Assembly: GCA_030549495.1 (NCBI GenBank)
Contig: JAUIRK010000919.1
Coordinates: 1,361,001-1,425,000, forward strand
Source of the DNA: Nectonema munidae
Lineage: Eukaryota > Nematomorpha > Nectonematoida > Nectonematidae
Reading direction: 5' to 3'
DNA: 64,000 nt
Shown here: positions 28,565-40,142 of the stretch, piece by piece
Numbering within the stretch: position 1 is the stretch's first letter
Layout: every line of letters begins with the position of its first letter
The notes under the pieces: model-generated
Told to the model about the DNA's origin: nothing
The model's input: the letters and a program-made list of their open reading frames with translations, nothing else
Databases searched by the model: none
Made by a program: the position numbers and the translations under genes

Positions 28565-29850
28565 ATGAGAGAGAGAGAGAGAAAAATTTATTTTCATTAT
28601 TTGCTTTTTCTTTTATGATAGCATTTAAATTTTTCCATATTTTACTAGAATCATTATTACAATCTTTAAAAAAATTTACAAAGTAGTCTACTTTTGATTG
28701 CCAAATTAGCTTTTTTATATTTTTAATGCATTCTTTAAGACTAGTTATAAGTGATAAAGCTATGTTGTTTTTATTTCTTTTAAATTTTCTGTACAGCATA
28801 TCCTTTTCTTTTAATTTATTTAATATATATTGATTCATCCATGGATTTTTACTAATTCGGTATCTATTCTTTTTCACATAACAAACAGAACAATCATTTT
28901 TCATAAATTGAACCCTATCAATAAAACTGTCTACTATGTTATTTACTGATCCATTTAGATCTTCCCAATTAAAATTGTTTAATAAGTTGTTCAGCTTAGT
29001 ATAATCTATTTTTTAACAATATTTCTTCATTTCGTATTTTTTCTTTACCTAAATCTAAAGCTATAAATAAAGGTAAGTGATCGGAAATATCTTCGTTTAT
29101 TATTCCTACATATTCAAATTTCGAAAAGTTATTTACAATAATATTGTCAATACATGTTTTTTAGCTAGGTCGATTGTTTTATTTGTTAACCTATATAAAC
29201 CATGATCTGCTATTATATTAAAAAATTGTTTGTTTAAAAAAGAATGTTTATTAAAAAAATTAATGTTAAAATTGCCAAGTAAAATATTGAACTTATTCAA
29301 TTCAATTCAATTTATTAAGAAAAATAGTAAAAATATGGAAGTTTCACTTTAGTGAGTATAGACTATGTATAGATAATGAGAGAAAAACGTAGATATATAT
29401 AAGAAAAATATATATTATATTTTGATATTTCTTCACAAAAATCATCGAATTCAAGATAAAACTCATCGAAAATCTCCTTATTATATAGAGCATGCCTGTA
29501 AATGTTATGTATATATACTTAACATAATTATTATATTAAACTTTTATAGAAAAAAGATCCCAAAAATTTTTAGAAATTGAAAAATGAACAACAACGTATT
29601 CTACAGATCGATGAATAAAAAAACCAAGACCTCTATGACGACTTTTTCCAATGGAACTGAAATATAATAATATTTTTCATTGCAAAACTGATCAATATTT
29701 GAATATAAATCAAGCCAGCTCTCTTGAATACAAACTATATGAAAAATTTTACCAGTAAATTTTTCCACCTTTTGCAAAAATAGATAAAAGAAATCAAGTT
29801 TTCCCCTTTTGACTTTGCTGCATCTATTGTTTTTTTAATACTTTCCATAT
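28565..29850 (-). pseudogene. LINE ORF2 endonuclease fragment
   Basis: Minus-strand APE-type endonuclease part of a CR1/Jockey-like LINE. From about 29780: HIVCIQESWLDLYSNID with the QE catalytic motif, RGLGFFIHRS (about 29610-29650), then, after an insertion, FNILLGNFNINFF (about 29250-29290; GNFN where GDFN is usual), IADHGLYRL, and finally a linker, KNPWMNQYILNKLKEKDMLY to KIWKNLNAIIKEK (28563-28904). Several stops and frame breaks occur between these pieces. The RT domain is missing. A short GA run (28567-28582) borders it. Confidence 0.75.
29296..29575 (-). mobile_element. 5'-truncated LINE tail inserted in older LINE
   Basis: Starts on the plus strand with TTCAATTCAATTCAATTTAT, that is, an AATAAATTGAATTGAATTGAA-like tandem 3' tail on the minus strand. 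This is the type of tail seen at 37620 and 62868. It interrupts the endonuclease fragment between its RGLGFF and GNFN parts. Confidence 0.5.
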
Positions 29851-30240
29851 AAAAGTAAAAATAGTGTACAAAACAAAAGAAAAAAAAACTTTACAGAAAA
29901 ACTTAGTATAAATTTAAAATACAAAAACTATAAACTGAAAGTATGAATAAAAAATATTCAGCAAAAAAATCCAGGGTATATAATTGTAGATATATTACTT
30001 TATAGAGATGGTATCTTTTAGATTTGAATTTTCTGATATATAAGTTTATCAAATTGAAGTGGAGTTTTAAACTACTTATTAAGAAATTCAAATTCATATT
30101 TGCTATTTTAAGCAAATCATAGTTGCCAAAATCTGGGGGGCAAAAATGGTAGAAATTATATACTGAAAATAAAAGATACAGATTTATTATAAATTAAAGA
30201 GTCAATGCATTCAAACTATGATGAATAGATAACTAATTTA

Positions 30241-30495
30241 CTAGGGTAACTTTCCATTTTTACAATCCTTTTCCGTCATAAAAAAGTGCTTGGTATGTGG
30301 AGATTTTTGCTTCAGGGAGCAGTTTTGCTGTGGGTAACCACTAGGGTAATTACAAAAATTATTTTTTGATGAAACCACTTGCAAACGAGGAACTTTTATG
30401 TGTAATTTAAAAATACTATTATTATTTTTGCATTTTACAAAAAAAAACTTCCCTAAAAATAAGAACTTAGTTATTTTATTTAAGAAGGTAATCAT
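30241..30495 (-). other. conserved open frame of unknown function (inverted arm)
   Basis: Reads KLHIKVPRLQVVSSKNNFCN, YPSGYPQQNCSLKQKSPHTK, HFFMTEKDCKNGKLP. The same peptide is kept in frame at 47283-47492 (plus) and 55920-56100 (plus) with few changes. I recognise no domain. Conservation may only reflect the recent age of the repeat. It lies on the strand opposite to the Penelope relics. Confidence 0.35.
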
Positions 30496-30689
30496 TAAAA
30501 TTAAACAAATTTTATTTGCACAAAAGATAATAATAGAGATAAGTAAAGGGATAATAAAAAACTTTAAAAAAATTTTTTTCCTAACTTTAGGTTTAAAAAT
30601 GAAACATTTTTTGAGCGCCGATGTAATTCCTCCATAAGTTTTACCGCACGTTCATATTTTGGTTGGATCTTGGAATATCAATTATTGAT

Positions 30690-31860
30690 TTTTCAACTTT
30701 CCAGTGTCTCCTCAATCAATTTATTGCCTTCTTGCACTTTGTCTTGTTGTTAAAGATGCTTTCGTTGTAGTGCTGCGTATGAAACCAAGCGTCAGTCCAC
30801 TCATAAGAGATGAACTAGCATGCTGTTTCGAGGAGGCTACGCCAATTTGGCAAAAGGAAAAATGCTATAAAAACATATATTGCACGCGAATTCCATCTTG
30901 ATTGATGTATGTTCGGTAGTTTCTTCGAGTGTATTTCCTTGTTTTGGAATCCTTTGAAGAATCTCTAGTCTCCAACTACTTTTTAAAATTTATGCCCCCT
31001 ATGTAGATGACATTTTTAGAATTATGAACAAAAACCATATTAACCTGTTCCACTCAACCCTCAATAATTTCCATGAATGTTTAAAATTCAGGGTTGAATA
31101 AAAAAACATGACCCTACCCTTTTTAGATTGTGCTGTCACGAACCTACTCACACATAACTATACTTAGACTTCTTATCCAAACACCCCTTTGCACAAAAAT
31201 GATCTGAAACGCCTTTTAACCGCTCATTTTATCTTTCATCTAATTCCGAGACACTAGAAATGGAAGTGAACAATGTCAAATCTATTTTACAGTCAAATAA
31301 CTATCCCAAATCTTTAATTAAAAACTCCCTACGTTCGTCCCAATAAGTTTGGAAGATAAAGATAAAATTTTGATCGGAAAATATTTTAGAGAGTTTACAA
31401 CTTTCGTATTCAACCCACAAAAAAACTTTCATAATCCACAACTTCGACACTTTTTATTTCAACAAACTTAAACCGCACTATGTACTCACAACGCCACTTT
31501 GATTCCCAAGCCTAACAATCCCTTACACCAACTTCAAACACTTTTCGTGAGAATTATGATCGTCCCAAAACCAGTAACTGTGTATACAAAATAAACTGCA
31601 TTGGTTGCACTACTACATACATAGGCAAGACCGACAGACTGCTGCAAATTCGTATCAAAGAACAACAATACCTCGTCTCAAGGCATAAACAGAACGCTGA
31701 ACTGAACCTCCATAACCATATGCTCCTTCAACCCCTAATAACCTATCCCACACATTCTTTCGACTTCGAATTTTTGATAATAAAAATTCTTTGTTCCTTT
31801 TTGAACTATTTCAACTTATTTAACAAACTTTATATTTGAAAATCTAGTCTTCATTCTTAC
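30690..31860 (+). mobile_element. Penelope-like element B relic (inverted arm)
   Basis: Penelope-like retroelement joining a reverse transcriptase to a C-terminal GIY-YIG endonuclease. Visible are the RT catalytic neighbourhood YVDDIFRIMNKNHINLFHST with HECLKFRVE (about 31000-31100), LPFLDCAVTN (about 31120), and the endonuclease CVYKINCIGCTTTYIGKTDR with LLQIRIKEQQ (about 31580-31680), including the paired Cys that precede YIG in this family. It is broken, with several breaks. Its start lies near 30690, and no clear termini are seen. Confidence 0.78.
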
Positions 31861-32689
31861 AAAACTAAAATGAACTTTGATTGATGTTCTGGCATATCTA
31901 CGATGTATTTTGTAAAAAATAAGTAAAGCCAATAAAATCAGTATGAAAATGCTAGTTTATATGCAAAGTTAATTCACAAAAGCATCTAATACATAAATAG
32001 CTTATTGGCAGCTACTGTTAATTTTGATCACAACTTTTTTTAATTTTACTTTTTTGCTTGATTCTTTTTCTTCAAATTTCATAAAATTTTTGGCTTATAT
32101 TTTTTTAATTTATTTTGATTTTAGGCCATCTAAAATTTTATTTTATCTAAAAAATAATTAAATGAGCTAAAAATATTTAATGTGATGACTTTTAATATCT
32201 TTTAAATATATCATCTTTGACGTATTCCCGCACAATATGAGAAATTTAAAGATAGCGCATAATTATTTGCTATATCAAAAATTACAAAAATAGGACTTAC
32301 AATATGCTAAAAAATTTTAATGGTATTTGGCTTTGGCAAAAATTCCAATACAAAAAGATCTCTTTTTTTATATCAAATTTAAGGAAGAATTAAAAATCTT
32401 ATCAAGAACTGTTTTAAAATGTCAAGGGATTGATAAAAACATGGTAAGGTGGAATAAAAAAGACTGTTTGAAAATGTATGGAAAGCATGTATGATTCACA
32501 ACAGGGGCAAACCGCGATTGGTTAACTTGTTTTTAAAATAATTGTTTTTTAAAATAACTACTTTTAACCTTTTGCAATGATTTGCCTTTTATAATAACTT
32601 TTAAAGAAAAAAAACCTACCAGAAAAAGTTATAGAGCTTCAACAAAAACAAAAAAAATTTACAGCATAACTTAAGTTTTTTGAAAACTA

Positions 32690-32900
32690 ATTTGACGTAT
32701 TGCATACCACCCTATGGGTGGCATGGCAGGTTGGTTGAGAAAATGGACTCGGCACGGAAACCTTTGGCTTCGATTTCTCATCGATACCAATTTGTTCATA
32801 GTTTGACATAAGCGGTACATCAGTGCCTTGTCAATGAAAACACACTCACAGTACCTTTCCTTACCTTTTACTAAAAATTGAAAAATTTGCTACATAATTA
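32690..32900 (+). mobile_element. tRNA-derived SINE head (inverted arm)
   Basis: Plus-strand copy, with A box TGGCAGGTTGG near 32720 and a worn B box (GGCTTCGATTTC region) near 32765. Better preserved copies in the tandem units have GGTTCGATTTC, 43 bp after the A box start, as in tRNA genes. Confidence 0.7.
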
Positions 32901-33159
32901 ATATAAGAGAGAAAGGAGACAAAATAAACTAATAAAGCAATTTTCACTATTTAAAATGAAACTGTCTGTTCTCAGAGTAATTTCAAAATAATAGATTATT
33001 TTATTTTTTTTTTTCCGTTTCATCTTCTCTTTAAAAAATGTCTGAATTTTTTTTTTTCTACTCTTCCTTTTTAAATATAAACTTTTTGTTGTAAAGTCTC
33101 AAAAAAAACATTGACAAAACTGGTTAATTTTTCTTTTTTTTTAATTAATATATGTGCGT

Positions 33160-34173
33160 ATGATTTTAAAAGTTGATAATATTATTGACATAGCAAAAAA
33201 AGGTGATATTAAGGCCCTTCTTTCGAGAGAAATCTCTAAAGAAAAATTATGCGAAGCCTTAATCTCAATTGTCAAAAGCAAAGACAATGTACAAGACCTA
33301 AACCATAAAGTTGAAAAAGTACTTGAAGAATTTAAATCTGTCAAAACACTTATAGCAACTTTTGGTGATAAAATAGAAAAGCAACATGTTCCTTTTACCC
33401 CCAAAAAAAGATATTCTGATGTTCTTCAACAAAGCAAGGATACTTCAAATAAAACTTTCGATTCAACGAAATCTCTAGCCGTTCCGAATTTTTTTGTCGG
33501 AGAAAAAATTGAAAACACCAAGGATTGTATAAACAATAAAATAAACCCAGGTTTGAACAAGCTTCGTTTAAAGAAGTTTAAAAGATTACAAAGTGGATCT
33601 CTACTAGTAGAGACTGATACTGTCGAAAATCTTGATTGTTTAAAAAGTTGTTTAACGGCCTCTGGCCTAAAGCATGAGTCCCTTAAGCCAAAGACTCCTT
33701 ATTTTTTTCTTAAAAATATTGATGGATGTTTATCCTTAGAAGATTTGAAGTTGATGATATCCAGACAAAATAACATTGAAGTAAGTGACATTTTGAATAT
33801 TTTTAAATTCAAAAACAAGTACAACTCTCAACTGTATAATGTTGGTATAAAGTTTGAAGCTAATGTTTTAAAAATTATTTTCTCTAATAGATACGTATAT
33901 ATAAACTGTTTAGCTCATCCTATTGAGTTGCTTCGAAGTTATGTTAAATTATGTTTTAAATGTAATGGGTTTAATCATGACTCCGAAACCTATAAGAATA
34001 TAAATTCTGTGTGCAGGTTTTGTGGTGCTGATCATAGTTCCTCAACATGTACAGATAAAAGTAAATCGTTTTGTATAAATTGTTCCAAGATAAATATTGA
34101 TTGTAACCATGTTTGCAACTCTTCTAACTGCACATCTTTAAAAAAACCTAAGAGAAAAAAGGGATTTATTTAA
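33160..34173 (+). CDS. LINE ORF1 protein (nucleic-acid binding, zinc knuckles)
   Basis: 337 residues from ATG 33160; an upstream GTG would add two residues but is not needed. ORF1 proteins bind LINE RNA and carry it with ORF2p as a ribonucleoprotein. The N-terminus (GDIKALLSREISKEKLCEAL) is followed by a coiled-coil-like stretch up to about residue 75, a basic linker (FTPKKRYSDV), a central region LKPKTPYFFLKNIDGCLSLE resembling the RRM-like part, and C-terminal knuckles: CFKCNGFNHDSETY (fourth ligand is Tyr, not Cys), CRFCGADHSSSTC (complete CCHC) and CINCSKINIDCNH. The lysine-rich end KKPKRKKGFI stops 41 bp before ORF2. A degenerate relative lies at 24997. Confidence 0.88.
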   Translation: MILKVDNIIDIAKKGDIKALLSREISKEKLCEALISIVKSKDNVQDLNHKVEKVLEEFKSVKTLIATFGDKIEKQHVPFTPKKRYSDVLQQSKDTSNKTFDSTKSLAVPNFFVGEKIENTKDCINNKINPGLNKLRLKKFKRLQSGSLLVETDTVENLDCLKSCLTASGLKHESLKPKTPYFFLKNIDGCLSLEDLKLMISRQNNIEVSDILNIFKFKNKYNSQLYNVGIKFEANVLKIIFSNRYVYINCLAHPIELLRSYVKLCFKCNGFNHDSETYKNINSVCRFCGADHSSSTCTDKSKSFCINCSKINIDCNHVCNSSNCTSLKKPKRKKGFI

Positions 34174-34214
34174 CAAAAATTCTTTAGATTTATTAATTAA
34201 TAAGTGTGTTGAAA

Positions 34215-37166
34215 ATGAATATTAATCAAATATCATTATCTGAAGGTATATTTAATAATAATATTGATATACATAATGCATTACAAGATATTTATGAAGA
34301 TTTTAATATTGAAGCGTCTAACTTTACTGTTATAGATAATCTTAGAAGTAGGTGTAATGGCTTTAATTGCTTAAGTATTAATATTCAGTCGTTAAATTCC
34401 AAATATGTAGAACTCAACATAATGTTAAGATTTATGAACTCTGTTATTTCGTGTCCAATAGCAGTAGTCAATCTGCAAGAAACTTGGTTTAATTATGATA
34501 TGAATCTGTATCCGATAGATAATTATAAGTTTGTTCATATAAAAAGTAAAATTAATTCACATGGGGGATTAGAGTTTTATGTACATGAGTCAATGGATTT
34601 TGTAGTTATGAATGATTATGAAGTTCATCAGTTTGAATTAGCTTCTATAAAAATAAAACTAAGCAACTCAACTACTGTTTGTATGTTCAATGTTTACAGA
34701 CATCCTAATAAACAATCAGAGAAAAAGTTCATTGATGAATTTAATAATTTCTTAATGAATTTAGACAAAAGTAATATTAATATCATTGCTGGTGATTTTA
34801 ATATGAATTTACTGTTGATAAAAAAGAATAATAATGTTAATAGTTTTTTCACTGGATTAAGTTCATATGGTTTTCTACCTACTATAACTAGCCTTACCAG
34901 AGAAGACTCAAAGTCTCTTATAGACAATATTTTTATAAAACTGAATACACATACCTATGATTCGTATGTTTTAGATTACAAAATTTCAGACCACTATCCT
35001 TTGCTACTAAGTATAAAAAATATAATTAAAAACAGAAGTATTATAAAAAAAGTATTTGATAGTAACAAATTTGTTAAATTGGTGTCTGAAGTATGCTGGA
35101 CTGACATTGTTTATGAACATACAGAAAATGTGGAGTTACTTACATCTATTCTATTAGAACGATTATCTTCATCTCTTAGCCGTTGTTTTATTTTTAGAAG
35201 CACTAATGGCAGGTTTAAAAAATTTAAGCATAGTAAATGCTCCTGGGTCACAGATGAACTCCTAGAGTTAATTAAAACAAGGGACAAACTACATAAATTA
35301 TGTAAAAAATCGACAGGCCAGAAATTCTATTCACATAGTAGGAAGTACATCACTGTGAGAAATAAAGTGAAAAGTATGTGCAGAAAACTGAAATTTAATT
35401 TTTATTCTAACAAATTTTCAAATACCCATGATAATAAGACTTTTTGGAAAAATGTGAATTTTATTTTTAAACCTAAGTTTGATAAAGTTCTGACTCTAAA
35501 ACATGATGGAAAATTGATAGATGATCCTCGAGCTGTAGCTGAAGTTTTCAATCATCAATTTGCTAAATTCGCACTTTCAGAAGATGATGAAAAGAGTTTA
35601 AATAATTTTTCGTTTTTTACAAATTCTGTCTTTTCATTTTACGAAATCACTGTTAATGATATACTCTTAGCAGTTCAAAGCTTCAGAGAAAAAGAATGTG
35701 AAGATTTTTATGGCATTTCTATGAAGATTGTTAAGTCAATCATTAACTATATTTGTGTTCCACTTTATCATATATTTAACTCTTGTATTTCGAAAGGGAT
35801 ATATCCTGAAAGTTTCAAAATAGGTAAAGTTGTTCCTATTTTAAAAAAAGGCTCTCCAAACTCTGCTGAAAATTACCGCCCAATAACGCTTATTCCAACT
35901 ATATCTAAAATTTTTGAAAGAATTCTTTTTTTACAAATTGATAGATATTTTGTTGAAAATTGTCTCTACTATGAGAAGCAATTTGCCTTCAGAAAAAGTT
36001 GCTCAACTGAAAATCTACATTCATTGTTAATTAATAAAATTATAGAAAATTTGGAAAATAAGTCGGATACAATTGCTATATTTTTGGATCTGACTAAAGC
36101 GTTTGATTCTATAAGGCATAGCTTATTATTATCAAAATTGAAATCATATGGGTTTGATAGCTTGGCATTGAAGCTTGTGAAAGAATATCTGATAAACCGG
36201 AAACAGTTTGTATCAGTCAAGAATTGCTCATCCAATTTTGTTGTTTTGAATTGTGGAGTTCCACAAGGGTCTGTGATGGGCCCACTTCTTTTCAAAATAT
36301 TCATTAATAATGTTTATACTTCCAATAGTAATATTGATTTCTATTTATATGCTGATGACGTGACTTTATTAATTTCATCCAACAAAATTTCATTTGATGC
36401 TAATTATTCTGCCGTTATAGATAACCTAAATAAGGTAAATATGTGGTTTTCTATGAACGCATTGTCGGTCAACAAATCCAAGTCTAAAGGAATGATTTTC
36501 TCTAATAAATTTGTTTGTAGGAATAAATTATTATCTGTTTTTGGTTTCGATTTTGTACATGAATTTAAATTGCTTGGATTATTTATAGATAGTAATTTAA
36601 GATGGAAAGAGCACAAAAATTTCGTTTGTTCAAAGTTAGCTTCACTAGTAGGTATTTTCCGATTATTAAAGAACAAATTAAATAGAAATACTTTAATACA
36701 TCTTTATAAATCATATTTTCTTCCTCATATTTTTTACAATCTTTTAAATTGGGGACACTCTAATCTATACAATGTTTTTGTTCTTCAAAAGAAAGTGATC
36801 AGACTAATATTTAATAAGCAAAATATATCTAATACTGACAGTGTCTTTTCAAATTTTGGTTTACTTAAAGTTGAAGATATATATGAGTTAAAACTATCGC
36901 TTTTTTGTTTTAAAATGATGACTGGGTATGTTCCCTTTAACTTTATGCAATTAATTACTTTTAATTTTGAACTAGAAAAAGGTAATCTTAGAACATCGTT
37001 GAATATGAGTTTACCTTCCTATAGATTAAAAAACTCCAAACAGTCTATAGTTTGGAAATTAACACACTGTTGGAATCATAATATTGATACTTTCCAAACG
37101 TATAATACTTTTTCAAATTTAAAAAAAAAATTAAAGAATGACGCTTTAGAAAGTTATATTCCCTGA
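34215..37166 (+). CDS. LINE ORF2 protein: APE endonuclease and reverse transcriptase
   Basis: 983 residues from ATG 34215. It carries out target-primed reverse transcription. The APE-type endonuclease is in the first third: LSINIQSLNS, NLQETWF (catalytic Glu), HGGLEFYV, IAGDFNMNLL (Asp/Asn), SLIDNIF and SDHYPLLLS (final Asp/His), so all catalytic motifs are present. The RT follows: AENYRPITLIPTISKIFERI, FAFRKSCSTENLHSL, IFLDLTKAFDSIRH, GVPQGSVMGPLLFKIFINNV, the catalytic YADDVTLLI, and SKSKGMIF. A thumb/C-terminal region continues to PSYRLKNSKQSIVWKLTHCW. No RNase H domain. The length is usual for CR1/Jockey ORF2, and no frame damage is seen. Confidence 0.95.
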   Translation: MNINQISLSEGIFNNNIDIHNALQDIYEDFNIEASNFTVIDNLRSRCNGFNCLSINIQSLNSKYVELNIMLRFMNSVISCPIAVVNLQETWFNYDMNLYPIDNYKFVHIKSKINSHGGLEFYVHESMDFVVMNDYEVHQFELASIKIKLSNSTTVCMFNVYRHPNKQSEKKFIDEFNNFLMNLDKSNINIIAGDFNMNLLLIKKNNNVNSFFTGLSSYGFLPTITSLTREDSKSLIDNIFIKLNTHTYDSYVLDYKISDHYPLLLSIKNIIKNRSIIKKVFDSNKFVKLVSEVCWTDIVYEHTENVELLTSILLERLSSSLSRCFIFRSTNGRFKKFKHSKCSWVTDELLELIKTRDKLHKLCKKSTGQKFYSHSRKYITVRNKVKSMCRKLKFNFYSNKFSNTHDNKTFWKNVNFIFKPKFDKVLTLKHDGKLIDDPRAVAEVFNHQFAKFALSEDDEKSLNNFSFFTNSVFSFYEITVNDILLAVQSFREKECEDFYGISMKIVKSIINYICVPLYHIFNSCISKGIYPESFKIGKVVPILKKGSPNSAENYRPITLIPTISKIFERILFLQIDRYFVENCLYYEKQFAFRKSCSTENLHSLLINKIIENLENKSDTIAIFLDLTKAFDSIRHSLLLSKLKSYGFDSLALKLVKEYLINRKQFVSVKNCSSNFVVLNCGVPQGSVMGPLLFKIFINNVYTSNSNIDFYLYADDVTLLISSNKISFDANYSAVIDNLNKVNMWFSMNALSVNKSKSKGMIFSNKFVCRNKLLSVFGFDFVHEFKLLGLFIDSNLRWKEHKNFVCSKLASLVGIFRLLKNKLNRNTLIHLYKSYFLPHIFYNLLNWGHSNLYNVFVLQKKVIRLIFNKQNISNTDSVFSNFGLLKVEDIYELKLSLFCFKMMTGYVPFNFMQLITFNFELEKGNLRTSLNMSLPSYRLKNSKQSIVWKLTHCWNHNIDTFQTYNTFSNLKKKLKNDALESYIP

Positions 37167-37635
37167 TTTTATTATTTTTCGCACTTTAATCTGAATTCTC
37201 ATTTAATTTGTTAAAGTAATTAAAGTTAATCATTTAATTTAGAGTTTTACTAGTTTTTTTGTATATATGTGTACATTATCACTTTTTCTTACTGTTCACA
37301 ATTCATTTAGATATTTTATTTGTTTGTTAACATTTACTTCTTAAGATACTTCTTTTGATTTTGAAGTTTGTTTATGTGTATAGTGTTTCTAAAAGCGGGT
37401 TAGCTTTTTAACTTTTTGAAACACTTTCTTTTCACTTGCATTTTATTGTTATGATTTTATTCTTGTGTTACATGCATATCCATCTATATATATTCGATTT
37501 TACTTATGTTTTTTTTTAACAACTCTTCAATTATATATTAAACTGTTATAGTCATTTTATTTATGATTATATATATATATATATATTTTTTTTTCCTATG
37601 TAAAAGTGAATAGTAAATAAATCTTTCTTTCTTTC
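37167..37635 (+). other. LINE 3' UTR and tandem tail
   Basis: AT-rich 3' UTR with a (TA)n run at about 37568-37585 and a terminal (CTTT)n-like tail of about three and a half units. This tail is presumably what ORF2p recognises for priming. Confidence 0.75.
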
Positions 37636-39017
37636 ATAAAAAATGAGATAGTTAATCGGCACTTTATTTGATATTTTCAAGTTTTTATAAGCAGCAAAAG
37701 CCAACGTATCAAGTACATTTTTAACAACTGAAACATTTTGTTTCGATAATATATTTTTATTATAATAATCAACAAATTTTCTTAACAAAAATTATTTAAT
37801 TAATTATGTACAGTGTAACTTACTAAATTTAACAATCGAACGTTATAAAAAATATTTCTGCTCAAATATTAAACAAATAGAATATTTTTGCTTTTAAACT
37901 GAATAGCTAGTCAAAATATTAATTCCCAAATAGCTATTGAAAAAAATTTCTTGAATTGAAAAAATTAAAGTTTTCAAATGTTACAAAATGTAACAAACGT
38001 TCTGATAGAGACCTTTGTTGAAAAAAATTTTTAACGCGAGTCTGACAATATTCATTGATATAAAATTTTAACGATTTAAAACTATTTTTCTCTCATTTAA
38101 TAACATAAACAAATTTTCATTTTTGCAAAATGTTTGGTGTATTGATGGAACTAAATTTTTTCACTATAAATTTAAATTCACTATATCACATAAGTTTACT
38201 ATGCATGGGATAATAGATCAAGGATTAGTGTGGCCTTGATAGAAGTGATGGCCTAAGTTACGGTCGAGAAGAAATTTTATAATTTTTACTTCACATTTAT
38301 GTACCGTAAAATCGTATCAGAAAATAAAACTCGATATTTATAAAACGTATCAAAATTTAAAAAAAAAGTTTGAAGCAAAAAAGGTAATGGAACATGAGGA
38401 AAAAGATTCTTTCGAGGTTATTTACCTTGAAAATAAACGTTTTAAATATTCTTTAGTTCAATAAATGCATATTTATTAAGTTTTTTATTTTCAATATTTT
38501 TAAATTACTCGTTTAGAGCACTTTATTTGATTTAACATAGTTTGTTAAGCAAAATTCAAAAAACATCAAATTTGATATTTAATGAAATAAAAATTTAATA
38601 ATTAAAAATCTTCTTTTTAATTTCAAAAATATATTTTTTAATTTAAAAAGTTGTTTTAATAAATAATCAATATATATATACACAGTTTTAAGTATTGTTT
38701 CTTTATTTATTGTAGCGCATTATTATTATTATTGTAACCTAGTAACACTCCCTTAAATATTACTACGCCGCGAGCGTATAACTTATTTCAACTCAATTAC
38801 AGATTACTACGCCATTCAAAATTTTTAAAAATCAAATGAAGCATTGTATATATATAACTATTATTTTATATTTTAAAAAATAAATTTCTATTTTTATAAT
38901 TTTATTTATTATTATTCTCATTCAATTTAAATTTTTTCTAAAAAATTTCGTCTGTTTTATATTTTACAAAATCTAACTACGTACAAGACTTTATCTAAGA
39001 CTAACACTTTTGGCGCT

Positions 39018-39132
39018 TTATACCAAAGATCCGACGTTTAATATCCAAAAGATATAAAAGATATGGTGTTGGTACTTCATAACAAAGATCCGACGTGTAA
39101 TATTCAAAAGATATAAAAGATATGGTGTTGGC
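39018..39132. repeat. 60-bp tandem duplication in unit (copy 1)
   Basis: Two units of 60 bp, each with CAAAGATCCGACG followed by CAAAAGATATAAAAGATATG and GTGTTGG. Also at 48477-48591 and 57357-57471. Confidence 0.9.
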
Positions 39133-40002
39133 AATCTTAAATTGGACGATTTGTTCGCAAGACTAAATTCAACTTTAAATACACACTGTCTTCAACTCAC
39201 TACCAGAAGAAAGTTACAAAGTGTGGAGTTTATTTACCTAAAAGATACAACCTGCACCGCTTATATCTAAATATGTGCAATGATGTTTGAAATTCTTGTA
39301 TTCGACTCAGAAACCTTCATGATACAAGCCAGGTTCTAGTCAAGACTACAAAAATTACAAGAAAGATTTTATTGATCTTTTATTTTCAGTAAGAACTTTT
39401 TAAAGCTTTAATTTTAAAAGCCTACCAGGCTGAATTTTTCTTATTGTTTTCAATATTTTTTTAATTGTATAAAATAAATTTATTTATCTCTAATAAATTG
39501 TACGCTAAATTTCCTTATTTGATATTTTAGTTTGTATACTAAAATTACGACAACTAGTTTAGCCAGAGTTTTTAAATACATGCCACTACTCTTGTTTTGA
39601 CCTAGAGACTTCCGATTTTTCACCTTCTCTCCGCATTAAATATTTAGCTAACGGATTTTTAAAAATATTATTTATATAACAAAGTTAAAATTCAGGTAAG
39701 CACATAGATGACCAATAGTCACAGGACTAGAGTCCTTTTTATAGTTAAGGGACAATTCGACACAGGATACTTAAGCTTTCATAATGTCTATATATTTAAA
39801 AGCCGAGACTGAAGTTGTATTTTGTATATTGGCGGGACTGCTTAAACATATTTTACTTTACCACTTAGTAATGCATTCTTTGAGAGAGATTAAATGTGAT
39901 TTTCAAGGTGTTAAAAACTTCGGGACTAATTTAAGATAAAATCTTAACAGAGTCATATAACAAGTATTTATACCGATAGTAGAGTGAGTAACAAGAAACA
40001 CT

Positions 40003-40142
40003 TTAACCCTTTCATTACCAGAAAAACAAGACGATATTTATTAAAAAGCAGAAGATTCATATACAAAACTATTTGAAAAAGCAGACGAAGGTAAAATTGT
40101 TTATGTATCATATATTATACACTGGTCACGAAAGGGTTTTAA
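40003..40142. mobile_element. possible piggyBac-like MITE (copy 1)
   Basis: TTAA then CCCTTTCATTACCAG at the left, CTGGTCACGAAAGGG then TTTTAA at the right: a 15-bp imperfect inverted repeat with CCC/GGG ends, 140 bp apart including TTAA. Two extra T at the right weaken the case. Also at 49455-49594 and 58334-58473. Confidence 0.4.

Larger units (their letters stand above)
32995..37635 (+). mobile_element. full-length LINE (CR1/Jockey-type) with two intact ORFs
   Basis: Non-LTR retrotransposon of 4.6 kb: T-rich 5' UTR (32995-33159), ORF1, a 41-bp gap, ORF2, 3' UTR and a terminal AATAAATCTTTCTTTCTTTC tandem tail, not a poly(A). It splits the inverted arm between AATAATAG on the left and CATAAAAAATGAG on the right. 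The empty sites in the tandem units read AATAATAGGAGGCATAAAAA on the complement, so 4-5 bp (GAGG/C) was lost and there is no target duplication. Uninterrupted frames indicate a young insertion. The clade is inferred from APE plus RT without RNase H, zinc knuckles in ORF1 and the tandem tail. Confidence 0.93.
30112..38596 (-). repeat. inverted arm of the array (split by a LINE)
   Basis: Runs antiparallel to the arm of each tandem unit: 30112 pairs with about 56245, and 38596 pairs with 42682, 52126 and 61020. It contains a Penelope-like relic, the SINE head and conserved small open frames, all in reversed order and orientation. Removing the LINE (32995-37635) leaves about 3.8 kb. It differs from the tandem copies more than they differ from each other. 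It keeps the 270-bp outer segment that copy 1 has lost. Confidence 0.92.

Noticed and set aside
34694-36676. Minus-strand open frames under the LINE ORF2
   Set aside because: Antisense shadows of the intact ORF2.
39018-39132. CRISPR-like repeats
   Set aside because: There are only two 60-bp units without unique spacers, in an animal genome; it is a simple tandem duplication.
40003-40142. A firm call of a piggyBac MITE
   Set aside because: The right border has two extra bases before TTAA, so the call is kept only as possible.
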